Assembly: GCF_037975245.1 (NCBI RefSeq)
Contig: NC_092566.1
Coordinates: forward strand, 6,760,001-6,824,000
DNA length: 64,000 nucleotides
Reading direction: 5' to 3'
Source of the DNA: Apostichopus japonicus
Taxonomy: Eukaryota; Echinodermata; Holothuroidea; Aspidochirotida; Stichopodidae
Position numbers and translations under genes: made by a program. Shown in pieces: positions 50,701-61,790 of the stretch. The notes under the pieces are model-generated. The model was not told the DNA's origin and did no database searches. It was given only the letters and a program-made list of their open reading frames with translations. Each line of letters starts with the position of its first letter. Within the stretch, counting starts at the first letter, position 1.

Positions 50701-53700
50701 ATATCTTAAGTATAGACTCGAAAGTGTTACTAGAAGTTACAGACGGGAACTGGGTACAGTACCTCCTCAGAACTGCTCAGGTCGGACGACTTCTTGCGGG
50801 CCACGTACTCCATACTGGTGACCTGGTTGCGCCACCATCTCCGGTGCAGGCTGTTGTTAGGTGTAGTCGTTCCGCTGGACAGACTCCCGGGGGAAGGGAT
50901 GGGACCGACAAAACTTCCGGACGCTATCAACAAAATGTAACAGAGGTGCTTATTTTTTGGTCAAAAGATTTTTCACACGATATAATGATTTCACGGTTGG
51001 ACGGTCGGATTGGAGGTACACCAACAATTTTACAAACTAGAAATAGAACAACTAGAGAAATGTCAAAGGACCACGGGAAAAAGTTATTAATACATAGTAA
51101 CCCTCATAACATGGAAAGTAAGACAAACCTCTATGGTTCCCTCTTCCCACCACGCGTATATACAGAATTTAGTTTCTCAATTAGGAATCTCTGTGCCTGC
51201 AAATACATGTATCTTTTAGAGAGAAAATAAATGACACAGCATAAAAGGCAAGGAATATTTTAAACCAAAGATGGCACACAAACAGCAGACCTTTTCTTTC
51301 CACTTTAGCTCTGGTGGAATATTCTGAAGATCTAGCTTTCAAGTGCCTTCGATGGTGTAAAAAATGGCGGTATTATATTAAAGCAGCTTTCTTGGTTGAT
51401 TTGATTAAAAAAAAAACATTTCATTACTGAGTTACACTACAAACCAATTACAATGTAGACTACTTGATGACTTGTCAACTTCAAATAATTAAGTAAAAGT
51501 AAACAATTTTCATACTCATTTTCTTGCACGTAATTTACCGATATGGGGGGAGGGGTGGGGGGTAATTAAACAAACAGTCACTTTAATGGAACCAACCTGA
51601 AAAATCTGAGCTGTCTTCATCTTGGCTGTGGTAGGGTGAATTTGCTGGTATTGCTACTGGTATGCTGTGGGCTGTGAAGGACACAAGACAAGCGTCAAGT
51701 ATTTCGTAATTAATTGGTGGGTGTCATTAACTCTCGTGAAGAGTAACGGTTTGGTCTCAAGGATACTTTGATGATAAGGTCACTGTAGCTTGTAATGCTA
51801 CTAGTAAACTCTGGTATAAAAAAAAAACCTTACGCAATTCAAAACAACACCTTACGCAAGATGAGATCGCAACCGAGACTAGGACGAAAATTGGATTAAA
51901 CCAGCTTTCATGTGGTAGTACACTTTATTTTATCTGCTTCACGTGCCATGCATGAAGTAAATATCTTTACATAATCTTATTAAAATCATTGACTATTAAA
52001 TAATGTCAAATAAATCATTCACCAAGAAAAGAGGAAACTTTCCCTGTGATTGTTATCTGCACACAGCACAGTAAACACATGGATCTGATATGCGTGCATG
52101 CTTGTATTGGTTGACCCAGAACTACAACACAAAAACATTTAGCATCATGTTACCATGACACTGCAGTAGGATCAGCGTTGCATTGCAAATGAATGACGAA
52201 TATCCACAATATAAGCCAAGACTACACGCCAAACCCAAATTAAGAAGTTGAAAAAGAAGCATATTCTCTCTTCTCATTCAGCTATATACGCAGTATAATT
52301 TTTGAATGACTCAAGGCGCAATTTTAGTGAGTACTGTTAATTTTGATTACCCCAGGTTTTCAAACTGATAGGAATGGGAAAGTCTAAAACATTCCAAATA
52401 CACAAAGGTTATGATGTCATCTCCTCAGATGCAAAACAAAACTAAATGTGGGAAAACATGAAAAGGTTGTCAAAGACAAATGGTGTTGGAAATGTCATCG
52501 AGAGGTGCTGTTGTCGTTGTTTGTAAGGAATTAAAAGAACATGCTTTGGTTGAGTTCTTAGAATTTATCAGACACATGGATTAGCAATTAACATTTAACC
52601 TCCACAGAGGAGTCAAATGATGTCATCATCATGCATTTAGTCTTAAAGGAGCATTCCAGGGTTTAATATCATATTATTAAATGTGATATCTTGAAAACCA
52701 CAACAGCTATAGAAACATAATCAGCACTCAATTTTTTTCTCATTTTTCTTGTGCTATAATACAGTATATCGGGAATAAAACTCGGGACTTAATTCATCCT
52801 TTAAACTAGAAACCTTTACTGCTGGGTAGCGTGCAAAGCCACCAAACATTGCTTCGGCATGATTTGTTACAAAGATTCATTTTGCAGCCTAAAGTTAATT
52901 CTTGATAGGTGTTGTTGATCATGCACTTGTAAATACACTTGGAAGGTTGTTTGTTTTGCGAGGTGAAATCAGCATCAGCAAAAGGAAATCGTTTGCCAGT
53001 ACATGCAGGAAGCGTGATGCTTCGTGAAAGCTATGAGTCACTCAGTTACAGTGCCCTGATCATGCATATCTTCATTTCCTTTTAAGGACCAGAATGTAAG
53101 CTTTCATTTAAAAATATATAGAAAATATGCATACCAGACTTTCTGCATCATATGAAAGATGAAAATTCACAGTTTTTTTTTTACTGTAATAGATTAGAGA
53201 TTTTAGCGGAAGAAAATTTATGGGGGGTGGGATACTGTTTGACCTTTTGATGATCCAACAAAAAACGCAAACATCATGTGATGCTGTGACTTAAATTTTT
53301 AGCTCCATATTTCGTCTTTTGTTTATTCTCATGAAAAGAGGTTGCAGGTTAGATGGCTCTACCACTTTTCCATTTTTGAGAAATGAGCATTTAACAAAAC
53401 TGAGGTTCATCGATCAAAGTGACTGAACTACCTAGTCTAATACAAAGACCTTTAGGTCAGTTCCTCAAATGCAACTCAAAGCTATGGCTCTACCACTTTC
53501 AGTTTTTGAGACATGTCCATTTAATAAAAACTAAGGGTTCATCAATCAAAGTGACTGAACTTCCTAGTCTAACACAAAGACCATTAGGTCAGTTCCTCAT
53601 GCAATGCAACACACAATTAATTTTGCATAAATTTCCAAAAACAATGGATTATCATAGACATGGCAAAACCAAACAAGGCCTGCACCCAGAATAAAGACAT

Positions 53701-56700
53701 GGTCAACTGACCCCATGAAGGTACATTGCAGAGATTTCGCATGTTATTAAAAGGCTTAAATATATCTTGCAAAACCCAGAATAGCAAGAGAAACATTACT
53801 AGCAATCCATATTTGGTTTTTCTTCTCGGCCTACGGTAATAACAAGATTAAAATTCCGACCAGTCATGCTAATGAATCATCCAATTAATTTTTTTAATTA
53901 CCTATTGACTCTGATTCACTTTGATACAGACTTTTCATAGTCTGTGGGATGGAGGTCTCCCCTCCGAATAGACTGATATAGTCCTTTTCATCTTGGTCAC
54001 TGAAAGAAGAAAAAAAAAGGGGGGGGAGGTGGATATGAAAATAAAAATATTAAACCAACAAGGAAGCATGAATGGACGAATTTAACAAGACGTGACAGAC
54101 TGTTAGTAAACAGTTGTAGCAGAGAGACAATATGTAACAGATTTTTACAACTCATTAATGATCTTACATTCAATGGCATCATCTGCTATGACGAGCCTGT
54201 GATGCGTTCATATGATGCATTCATGCTTCTTTCTATTGTTATTATTATTATCATTATTATTAGGGTAATAATTGATTTGGCAGATGGAGTTACTCTCACT
54301 TCCCTTAATAGGGAGTTAATACTCTACAAGATATTTCTTCAGTGCTTGACCAGAAATTTTTATCCCAGTCAAACGACACTGTATTGCAGGCAAGATGATA
54401 CTTCAGAGAAAACTTAAGAATATTCATAACATGAATATATTCTGGGTCTATGTTAACCTGGATTTCTGGGCACGCACAAGGCAGCCCAACCGCAAATGAC
54501 TGCTGGGCCCTGTAGCATAAACAAAGCTTCAAGAATGGGCACTTGCAAACAATTCAGAAAACAGCCAGGGGAGAGGGGGGGGGGGGGAGGGAGGAGGGGA
54601 AGTCTTCACCAACTACTGGTTTTGAAAAGGCATAAGACAGGTCACTGGTCTTAATCCATTCTAGTCAAGAATTTCTAGGCTCTTTCGTCAAAAATTTGCT
54701 TCTTTAACTTAGGACGACCGTATCTCTGCATCAAATGACTTACGTTTCTTCCGTCTTCGTCACCTGAAAGACCCTGGAGAGCATAAGCTGTGGAGGTGAC
54801 TTGATCGTGTGGACCTTTGTCATACTTCCCTTGTACGACATGGCAACCGACCCAAACAGCATCTCACCCAACAATTCCTCGTCTGTCGAAGGACGTCCTC
54901 TGACATACTGTCGAGAGATGAAAACGACGATGGTATTTTACGGGTCAAGAATAGGGTGAACGAAGGAAGGAAGGAAGGATAAAATCCGTTTTGGAATTCA
55001 AACAGCTAAATATGAAACATTAAAAGATATAGCCTCTCCAGCTACAGAATGGGATGTAACAGTTTAATTTTTCAGATATAATTGTTGAGTTGCAAAGGTT
55101 TGCAAAGGAGGTTTGTAGTTTGGAACATGGAAGTGTCAGGGTGATTACTCCCATGGTTGAAATGAAATTTTTACTTGAATTGAAATACTCTGCCACAAAG
55201 CGTATGTATGTATGTATTTCAGATCGTCCTGCAAGCAGGAACTCGCGAAGAAGCCATCATTGGCTTATCAAAGCCGCAAGCTGACCGAAGTCAGTCTATT
55301 AGATTCATATTTAACGTCCATGATTAAGAATTGTCAATGTCAACAACTCTGTAACTAGACGACATACATTAATCTTGGAGTGACTCGAACACGGGAGTAC
55401 TGTACTGTAAGTGACCATAATTATTTGGCAATCCTTCAAGAGTAACTGTACAGTACTTTACCTTACTATACATATGAGATTATCTGTTTTTTCTAATGTG
55501 ATAGATCTTCATAAATATCTGGGGATTATGTCAACAAGGAAGTACTGTATATACATGCATCTTTCAAAAAATAACTAAAAGGATGGCAAAAACATATCCG
55601 CTTCAGGCCTGATTTCCGTTTTTGGACATCTACCCAGTTTAATTATCACTTAAAAAGATGTTGGACTTGGCTTAAATTTGTGGTAATTGAGTATCCCTTT
55701 TATAACAAGTTTAAAATTTGTTTTGAAGAAATGTAAAACAATGAATGTAAATCTATATTGACTTATTTTACTAAATTCTGGGCATACATGGAACCCCCCA
55801 CAAGTTGTAAATAAAGGAAGTTTTCTTCAATTTTGTACTCTTCTCTGATTTCATTTCTTCTTGGACAAATTCGGTCCGGCCAGATTTCAACCGGCTCGGA
55901 TTTGATTAGGATCCTGCCAAATCGGGATCGAACAAAATTTAGATCCATTGCATCCCTAGTGGAGGATTTCAACTACTGTACTACTAGTGTACTGCACACC
56001 AATCCCACTGCTGTATGTTACTGCAGTTACCATATATACAACTGGACAATGGAATGCTAGCATAAAACCTTACATAATCAATTACTGTACAGTATAACAC
56101 ACAGTATGTAGCATTGGGAGAGATGGCACGTTACCATGGAAGATCTGACACACTGTACATACTGTGATTGAGGCCATCATATCCCAGTGTTGGAATATAA
56201 AACAGCTTGAGCTTAAGTTTACCCTGACAAAAAATAACTGAGCTAACCAGCTGTCCACGACTACAATCTACATTATCTACAGAGAGCTAATCCATGTGTT
56301 GTAAACTAGCCTATGCAACATTGGGACACACATAGTACTAATATTAAAGGTAATGAAATGTAATGTTCTACATGTGCGTGCAGCCTGGGCTATTGGCCTA
56401 GTGTAGATGGTTGAGAGTGATGTATCATGGTCACACAGAGCAAGAGTATGACCATATGGAGAGGTCTTGTTGATCGGAAAGGAGACAGAGAGAGGGACAT
56501 ACAGAGATACTATACGCATAGAACCTAAAGGGTTGAAAGAGGTTGTTGAGGGGGTGGGGGGGGGGTGTTGGGAAATGGAGAGGTCCTCAATCTTAGAGGT
56601 AATAGTTGAATAAACCTTTAGAGGTAAAATTTAATCACAGAACAAACTATCTTATTGTTTCAATGTACTGCAATTTTTCTTTTGTTATTATGAAGGAATA

Positions 56701-59700
56701 CGTAATTACTATAATTAAAATGATTTAAAATCATGAGTAAGAGGCAGACAAGGGGGGCTCTTGTTTGAAAAGTTATCAACAGAAGGGGGGGGCTTGTTTG
56801 AAAAGTTATCAACAGAAGTAAGGATTTCATTAGCCTGCTCAAGACTTTTGTCCATCATAATAGGCAGGATTAACTGGATTCACTGGAGCTACGTAGCTGA
56901 GTACTTCTTATGCTTAAGCTACAGTATATACAGTACTGTACCATTACAGCAACATCCCATACTGACGTAAGGTAGTGCAGCAACCCAAATGTGCATGTTT
57001 CACAGTATGAATAGCAAGTCACATGAAAATAGAGGTTGCATTTTGGTCAAAAGACTTCTCTAAAAATACCTTCTTGGCAGTTTTTAATCTTCAACGTTAC
57101 TCACAGAAACTTGAGAGGAATAATAAATAAAAGAAGCATTGCCTTTCTTTCTTCACATTAGGATAATTTATCTGTTATTGTCATAGCGGACATGAAACGT
57201 GAGATTGTTACCATGGAGACAATTTCCTTTGACTGAAACAAATGTTTCCTTGACAGCCCACCTTTATGGCAATTGTCAATGTATGAATGATTGCAAGACT
57301 AAAACAAAACAAAAAATATCAAAAATAACAAACAAAATGTAACCCAATAACCTCGAAGAGTACAGAATCAGAACGAGGGTTTTATTTGAGGCGGCAATAA
57401 GTACACAAGGAAGGGCAGTCAATTGTAGAAATTGTAAGTGCTATTGTAAACAACATTGGTTGCCAACAAATTTTAGTTATTAAAACAACATTACATTAAG
57501 TCATACTTTACAGGAACTGAGCAAATTTGAGCAATGTGTCCACTAAATCTTATGGCGAGTGATCTTTCCAGTACTCCTCAACCCTCCTTTGGAATAAACT
57601 CCTACTCAAAATAAAGAATGTCGTGTCTGTGGAGATGTTCAAAACTGTTTTGAAGACACACCTGTTTTCATTGTTATAATTGTTATGTTTACTCTTATTG
57701 TATATTGTGTACAAGTCTTTCACTTTCTTTTGTACAGTGCGGCGAGACTTTATTGCAAGTTGCGCTATATAAGAACTGTTTATTATTATTAATGTGCAAA
57801 TCATATAGAGAAGAGAGCATGTACATATTTCGTGACACGTCCTTTGGCAGAATCAACCAAAGGACTACATAGCTACGACATGAGTACATGACCAAGTAGA
57901 GTCCAGGGATGTTATCAGGAATATTTGAGTGCCAGGCGGATTTGTGCGGTAGTGTGGTCCCAGTCCTAGGGGTGCGATCTCAGGGGTGAGGGTGCCCCCT
58001 CCCCCCTTTGGAAAAGCCCTCCCCCCCTTTGGAAAATTTTTACAAATGAAGTATGATTAGATGGCAAACGGAGCTATCTTTTTCCTATTCTGGCACTAAC
58101 ATCTGTGCCAAGTATCCACCCATTTTTTGGTAAAATTTGTTAAATTAATCATCAAAACAAGTGTTTCCGGACGGAAAAGTTTAAAATACTGTTTGTGCTG
58201 GGCAGCAAACAGAACTGCCTGTCATGAGCACATTAAGTTAAATTAAGTTTGGATTTTGGTTTCATTAAATTTTGGATGAAAGCTATTTAGAGCTGTGGAG
58301 ACAGTTAAAGAAGAAGCCATGCTTTCAAACATACAAAGATGTATGTTTTCACTTGTTTAGCAAAGAGAAATTATTTCACAAATTTAACCACAGTTACATG
58401 AAGCAATAGTTATTGTAATTGTTGTCCAAATCTTGGACCCCTCAAATATACTTTGAAACTCGTAAAAAAACTCGGACAAATTCTTAGAGAGACCTTTGAC
58501 ACTGACGAACGATCTTGATTCGTCGCAACTACCTTTGAGGGAGATGTTTTTACCGATATTTTAATCAGCGTTACCTGATATCCCTTTGCGGTTGTTCCTG
58601 AGGGTGGAGGGGAGTCACAGGTAGGGTTGAGGAGACCTCGCATACGATTCTTGGCAGAGTTCGTAGTCGATGGTGAACCTTTGCAGCATTGTCCCTTCAA
58701 GAGAAAATTTGTACCAACATTATTATTATTATTTTAGGTTTACAGTCTTGTTCAAGGCCAAGGCCCTATCACATGACTTTACAACTTAATCCCTTGGTAA
58801 CTTGTCACACCTACACACCAAAGTGTGCACAATTCAATCAATCTCTCCTGGGGCACCACAGTGCACCACAACCACCTGTCCCCCGGGGGACTTCCCATAG
58901 GGTGCAGCCACAAACCGGCGCACGCAACTATATTTACAAGTTACCTCGCAAGTCCCCATTTATACACCTGGGTGAAGAGAGGCAATGGAGATAAAGTGCC
59001 TTGCCCAAGGACACAATGCAATGATCTGGCCAGGACTCAAGCCTGTAATCCTTGGATCACAAGTCCGATGCCTTAGCCAATTGGCCACCACGCTCCACAT
59101 AATATGTAAAGCTGTAGTCTTTCACAACTGTGACTGTGTATACGTGATAATAACTCATGCATCACCTGATTTTCGATCCATTCTGAAATAAAAACTTGCT
59201 TTAATACACACCACAATGACTCCCTTTGTCATGTGCTGAACCCAAGTAAATCTCGAAACGAAATAAATTGGCAATAAACTTGCTTCTAGACTAAAAACAA
59301 ACAAAAAACCGGTCTGAATGCAACTGGTACAATCATCATTTTTTGCTGTTGTTGTCGTTTAAAGTCCTTCCTGGTTTTAAGAATGAAACCTTTATTGCAT
59401 ACCTACTGTACTTTTTTTTACTGATCATGAGCACATGTGACAATATTAAAAGCAAAGGTTAGTATTTTGTCTACAGAACCGGGTCAACTTTGGCACAAAT
59501 TCAAGATACTGAGCAGAAAAGCAAGTTTCACATTCAAACACGGTCGTAAACAGAGAAAAACAATCATCGGAGAGCGAGGAAGGTAAATCATCATTTCACT
59601 TATGGATTACGGATGGTACCAGAGGTCCTTGTCTGAGTTTGCTCAACTTCCTTTACATTTATATGTACATAATGGCAACAAAAGGGAAAACTACATAGCA

Positions 59701-61647
59701 ATAGAGGAAGCTACTGTACTGTATTATTTGTCCTTAACACACAGCTCTGCTCTTAAAGGGGACTCAAGTCATAAATGCAAAAAAAAAATAAATAGTGTAT
59801 GAATTTGGGGAATTTTCCCCTCAATATGCAAGCGAATCGGAAGCTAAAATTTTTGTTAATCATTGGTATGGGAAGATAGTTTCAAATGAGGATTAAGATG
59901 CTAAAAGAGAAGCAAGTCACTAAAAACAAGGAGGGGGGAGGGGGAGGAACACAGCTTATTTACATGTGAATGTGCCTAGATATGCAGCATTCTAAGGGGA
60001 GATACTACGTAGACTGAACACACGCCCCCATACAGTAATAACTTACTGCGTCAATCTTCTTTACAGTTTTGGAGTCAAATCGGAGGGTTCTGCTGGTGTC
60101 GTTGTCCGTAAAGACGATCAGCCTGATCTGGCTTGGGTCAAACTCAGGTGTCGGCCACCTAGGAGAGAGAGAACAGATATGAAAACTTTGTTAAACATTG
60201 TAAACTTAAAGTTATTATAATTGATAATTAATGATAAGACTGACAAACTGTATTAACGAATGTTAGCAGTTCAAAATTTGGAGGTAGTACAGTAATACTG
60301 ATGGCCCGCCTAAGTGTTATTTTGAAATACTCTCCAGTTTCTTTAGAACTTTCGTGTCAAAGGTCAGTTTCTTTTACTGCGGTTATCATCTTATCACTCA
60401 CATTATCTTTATCACTCACATTACCAGCGATATCACTGCAGATTAACGCTACTATAATCTTCCACAGTGTCTGTCATTTTAACTATTAAAAATCCATGTT
60501 TGTTGCTCTGCAACACCATATTTGAATTGCTGTACATACCACTTCACCCGGGGATAGTGAAACTTCTTTCAAAACCCAAGTCTTAGCCCGGGTTACACAA
60601 GACTTTCCCGTGAAAAATATCCGTTTTAGCTGAAGACCATAACTACTGTAAAACTATGGAATGTCTACTAGAAAATTGAGAATATTTGAAGAAGTTTTAA
60701 AGACACTCATGTCAAAATTTAAAACGACTATTGAAAAGGGTGTTTGGGAAGCCTCAAAGTACTAAGGACGGCAGAACTGTGAGACCTGTATGTAAACATT
60801 TTTTTACAACTTCTGATACGGACAGTATATTTCGGCCAATTTGACACCATTTCAAGCCTTTGGAAATCTGTTTCCATTTCCATAGGTTCTCATACGTTAC
60901 TTCACGTCTCAAAAACGTTACAAATAATTCTTTATTCTTACTGACTGACTGACTCGAATCCAAAAAAACCTCTGTAGTTCAAATAATGTTCAGTTCAGTG
61001 TGGGGGTGAACTGTGTTTAAAATAATAGGTTACAACCTTGTGTAAAAGTAAGTTGGCCTGATGTTTCGATCCTGGCAGGATCTTCTTCAAAGGCTTTTTT
61101 TTTCTTTCTTCATATTTTCTTTTTCATTTAAAAAAAATTTTTTTAGCCTTTGAAGAAGATCCTGCTAGGATCGAAATGTCTGGCCAACTTACTTTTACAC
61201 ATTCTCTTACACAGGCTCTCTAGTGGATATTTATAGTTTTATTTTACTTAGGTTACACCCTTATTAGTCATTTTGAATGAGAGCTATTAGAATGGCAATG
61301 CACTCATCACATGCCTGCTGATCCCAGCTCTGTGTTATACGTGTTAATGACGGTTATACTGTAGTTCGTTCCCCTCAGAATGGACGGAAGGAAAAGCAAG
61401 CACGCAGTACACCACGTAGCAGTTTCTTTACATGTCTTTGGCCTCTGCCTGAGATCTTGTGATAAGACTCAAAGGCTTCCTCGTTTAAAACAAAGCGAGA
61501 CACTTCAAAGTTGAAAAGGAGTTTTGCTTTCCATTCCTATTATTCTCTCCACTCCTCGTGGGTGAGCACTGACGTAGGTTTATCCAAGAAACCAAATAAA
61601 CGTTGGAGGCTTCCGTCTACCGCGCTGCGAACCGACTCAACCGCCAT
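41734..61647 (-). CDS. FNIP: Folliculin-interacting protein (FNIP1/2 family), 15 exons, about 1100 aa
   Basis: Exons in transcript order: 61647-61574 (tentative), 60158-60047, 58694-58575, 54907-54744, 53999-53902, 51671-51597, 50923-50763, 50121-49918, 49382-49210, 48018-47901, 45647-45595, 45430-44132, 43646-43463, 42554-42351, 41997-41734. Phases agree and the total is 3303 nt including the stop (human FNIP1 1166 aa, FNIP2 1114 aa). Family landmarks are [118 protein letters not shown] and [13 protein letters not shown]. The fold is known to be Longin plus DENN with a disordered insert, here mostly exon 12. In known animals FNIP binds folliculin, acts on RagC/D at the lysosome (mTORC1), binds AMPK and acts as an Hsp90 co-chaperone. 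It is convergent with the ABCG2-like gene. A small exon may be missing between exons 2 and 3. Confidence 0.92.
44132..45430 (-). CDS. FNIP: FNIP exon 12: DENN start plus long disordered insert
   Basis: This single 1299-nt exon encodes about residues 451-883. It opens with the conserved [20 protein letters not shown] block and the [15 protein letters not shown] helix. It then runs through roughly 350 residues rich in Ser, Thr, Glu and Gly with several Cys pairs (for example CCTKCQMC and CPCG), ending [14 protein letters not shown] before the donor at 44131. In vertebrate FNIPs the corresponding poorly conserved insert carries AMPK phosphorylation sites. No such site is assigned here. The exon is visibly richer in G+C than its introns. 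Confidence 0.9.
48361..48422 (+). repeat. Hammerhead-like repeat copy
   Basis: The order is GCCT, CTTAAGA, A, then a GATCC...GGATC hairpin with an enlarged loop, GAAA, CGTC, AGGC, followed by CAACTTACATTTACAC, which resembles the flank of the 61-kb copies. It lies in FNIP intron 10. Confidence 0.6.
49022..49243. repeat. Tandem duplication of the FNIP exon 9 end and splice donor
   Basis: Two copies of an approximately 112-bp unit (49022-49133 and 49135-49243). Each carries, on the minus strand, the last coding bases of exon 9 and the donor TT-GTAAGTAT. The copy next to the exon body is the real one (donor at 49209). The other is a detached duplicate in the intron (donor at 49098). Confidence 0.85.
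49405..49795. repeat. Tandem repeat of about 97 bp in FNIP intron 8
   Basis: Four units containing GATACTTGACTGA, AGGAATTGATCAATCAAT and AAGCTATTCTAAGG, with variable (ATCA)n runs. It lies between FNIP exons 9 and 8. Confidence 0.85.
53352..53612. repeat. 131-bp direct duplication in FNIP intron 5
   Basis: Two diverged copies beginning GGCTCTACCACTTT (53355 and 53486) and both ending around TAGGTCAGTTCCTCA. Function unknown. Confidence 0.8.
57563..57791 (+). mobile_element. LINE 3' terminus: RT C-terminus and 3' tail
   Basis: From 57563 to 57679 the plus strand encodes a 38-residue tail, [19 protein letters not shown] then [11 protein letters not shown], ending in a stop. This matches the usual last residues of CR1/L2-type LINE ORF2 (W-N-x-L, then FK-x-x-LKTHLF). 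An A+T-rich 3' segment follows and ends GCGCTATATAAGAACTG plus TTATTATTATT (57762-57790). It lies in FNIP intron 3, antisense to the gene. This is a truncated insertion. Confidence 0.7.
58719..59098 (-). mobile_element. tRNA-derived SINE, second subfamily
   Basis: Read on the minus strand, the head matches the SINE at 17.9 kb over the tRNA-like part: GTGGCCAATTGGCTAAGGC, then ACTTGTGATCCAAGGATT. The B-box region has changed to GGCTTGAGTCC (59043-59033). The adjoining body also matches (CATTGTGTCCTTGG, TGCCTCTCTTCACCCAGG). The 3' half is unrelated and ends CCTAAAATAATAATAAT. It sits in FNIP intron 2, starting about 25 bp from the exon 3 acceptor. Confidence 0.75.
61039..61201. repeat. Inverted pair of the hammerhead-like repeat
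   Basis: Two 57-nt arms (61039-61095 and 61145-61201) are inverted copies of each other with few mismatches, separated by a 49-bp A/T spacer. Each arm contains the motif GATCCTG-C/T-(C/A)-AGGATC-GAAA flanked by GCCT and (A/T)GGC. Related single copies lie at 37226 and 48361. See the findings for the ribozyme-like order. It lies in FNIP intron 1. Confidence 0.8.
61574..61647 (-). CDS. FNIP: Tentative FNIP first coding exon
   Basis: The reading starts with ATGG and encodes 24 residues beginning [20 protein letters not shown], then breaks after two bases of a codon at a GTCAGT donor. Exon 2 begins with the single base needed (G, then TGG CCG), giving a KPT-WPTPEFD junction. Vertebrate FNIPs start with a short peptide containing L(L/F)QKLF, and SLQRLF here is similar. 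The ABCG2-like gene also uses a GTCAGT donor, at 27855. The exon lies just downstream of CCAAT motifs. The assignment rests on phase, position and a weak peptide match. Confidence 0.5.
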
Positions 61648-61790
61648 ACTGTAACCGATTAATCATGGATGGTTCAGGCAGTCATGTGCTTGAGCTTAAG
61701 GCTACCACTGATTGGTGGAACACAGTCTTAACTTCCCGCTTCAACAAATGTAACCAATCATATGGCCCGAGAATAATAAGTCATTGTGTT
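61648..61790 (-). promoter_or_regulatory. Likely FNIP promoter region with CCAAT motifs
   Basis: Immediately upstream of the proposed FNIP start (minus strand) there is one CCAAT motif read on the minus strand (plus ATTGG at 61711-61715) and one read on the plus strand (61754-61758). No TATA box is evident. The spacing (about 65-110 bp upstream of the ATG) fits a CCAAT-driven housekeeping promoter. This is motif-level evidence only. Confidence 0.35.

Noticed and set aside
55860-55960. Possible second hAT terminus (GCATCCCTAG with palindromic CGGATC motifs)
   Set aside because: No matching left end or target-site duplication was found, so it is left as unassigned repeat-like sequence.
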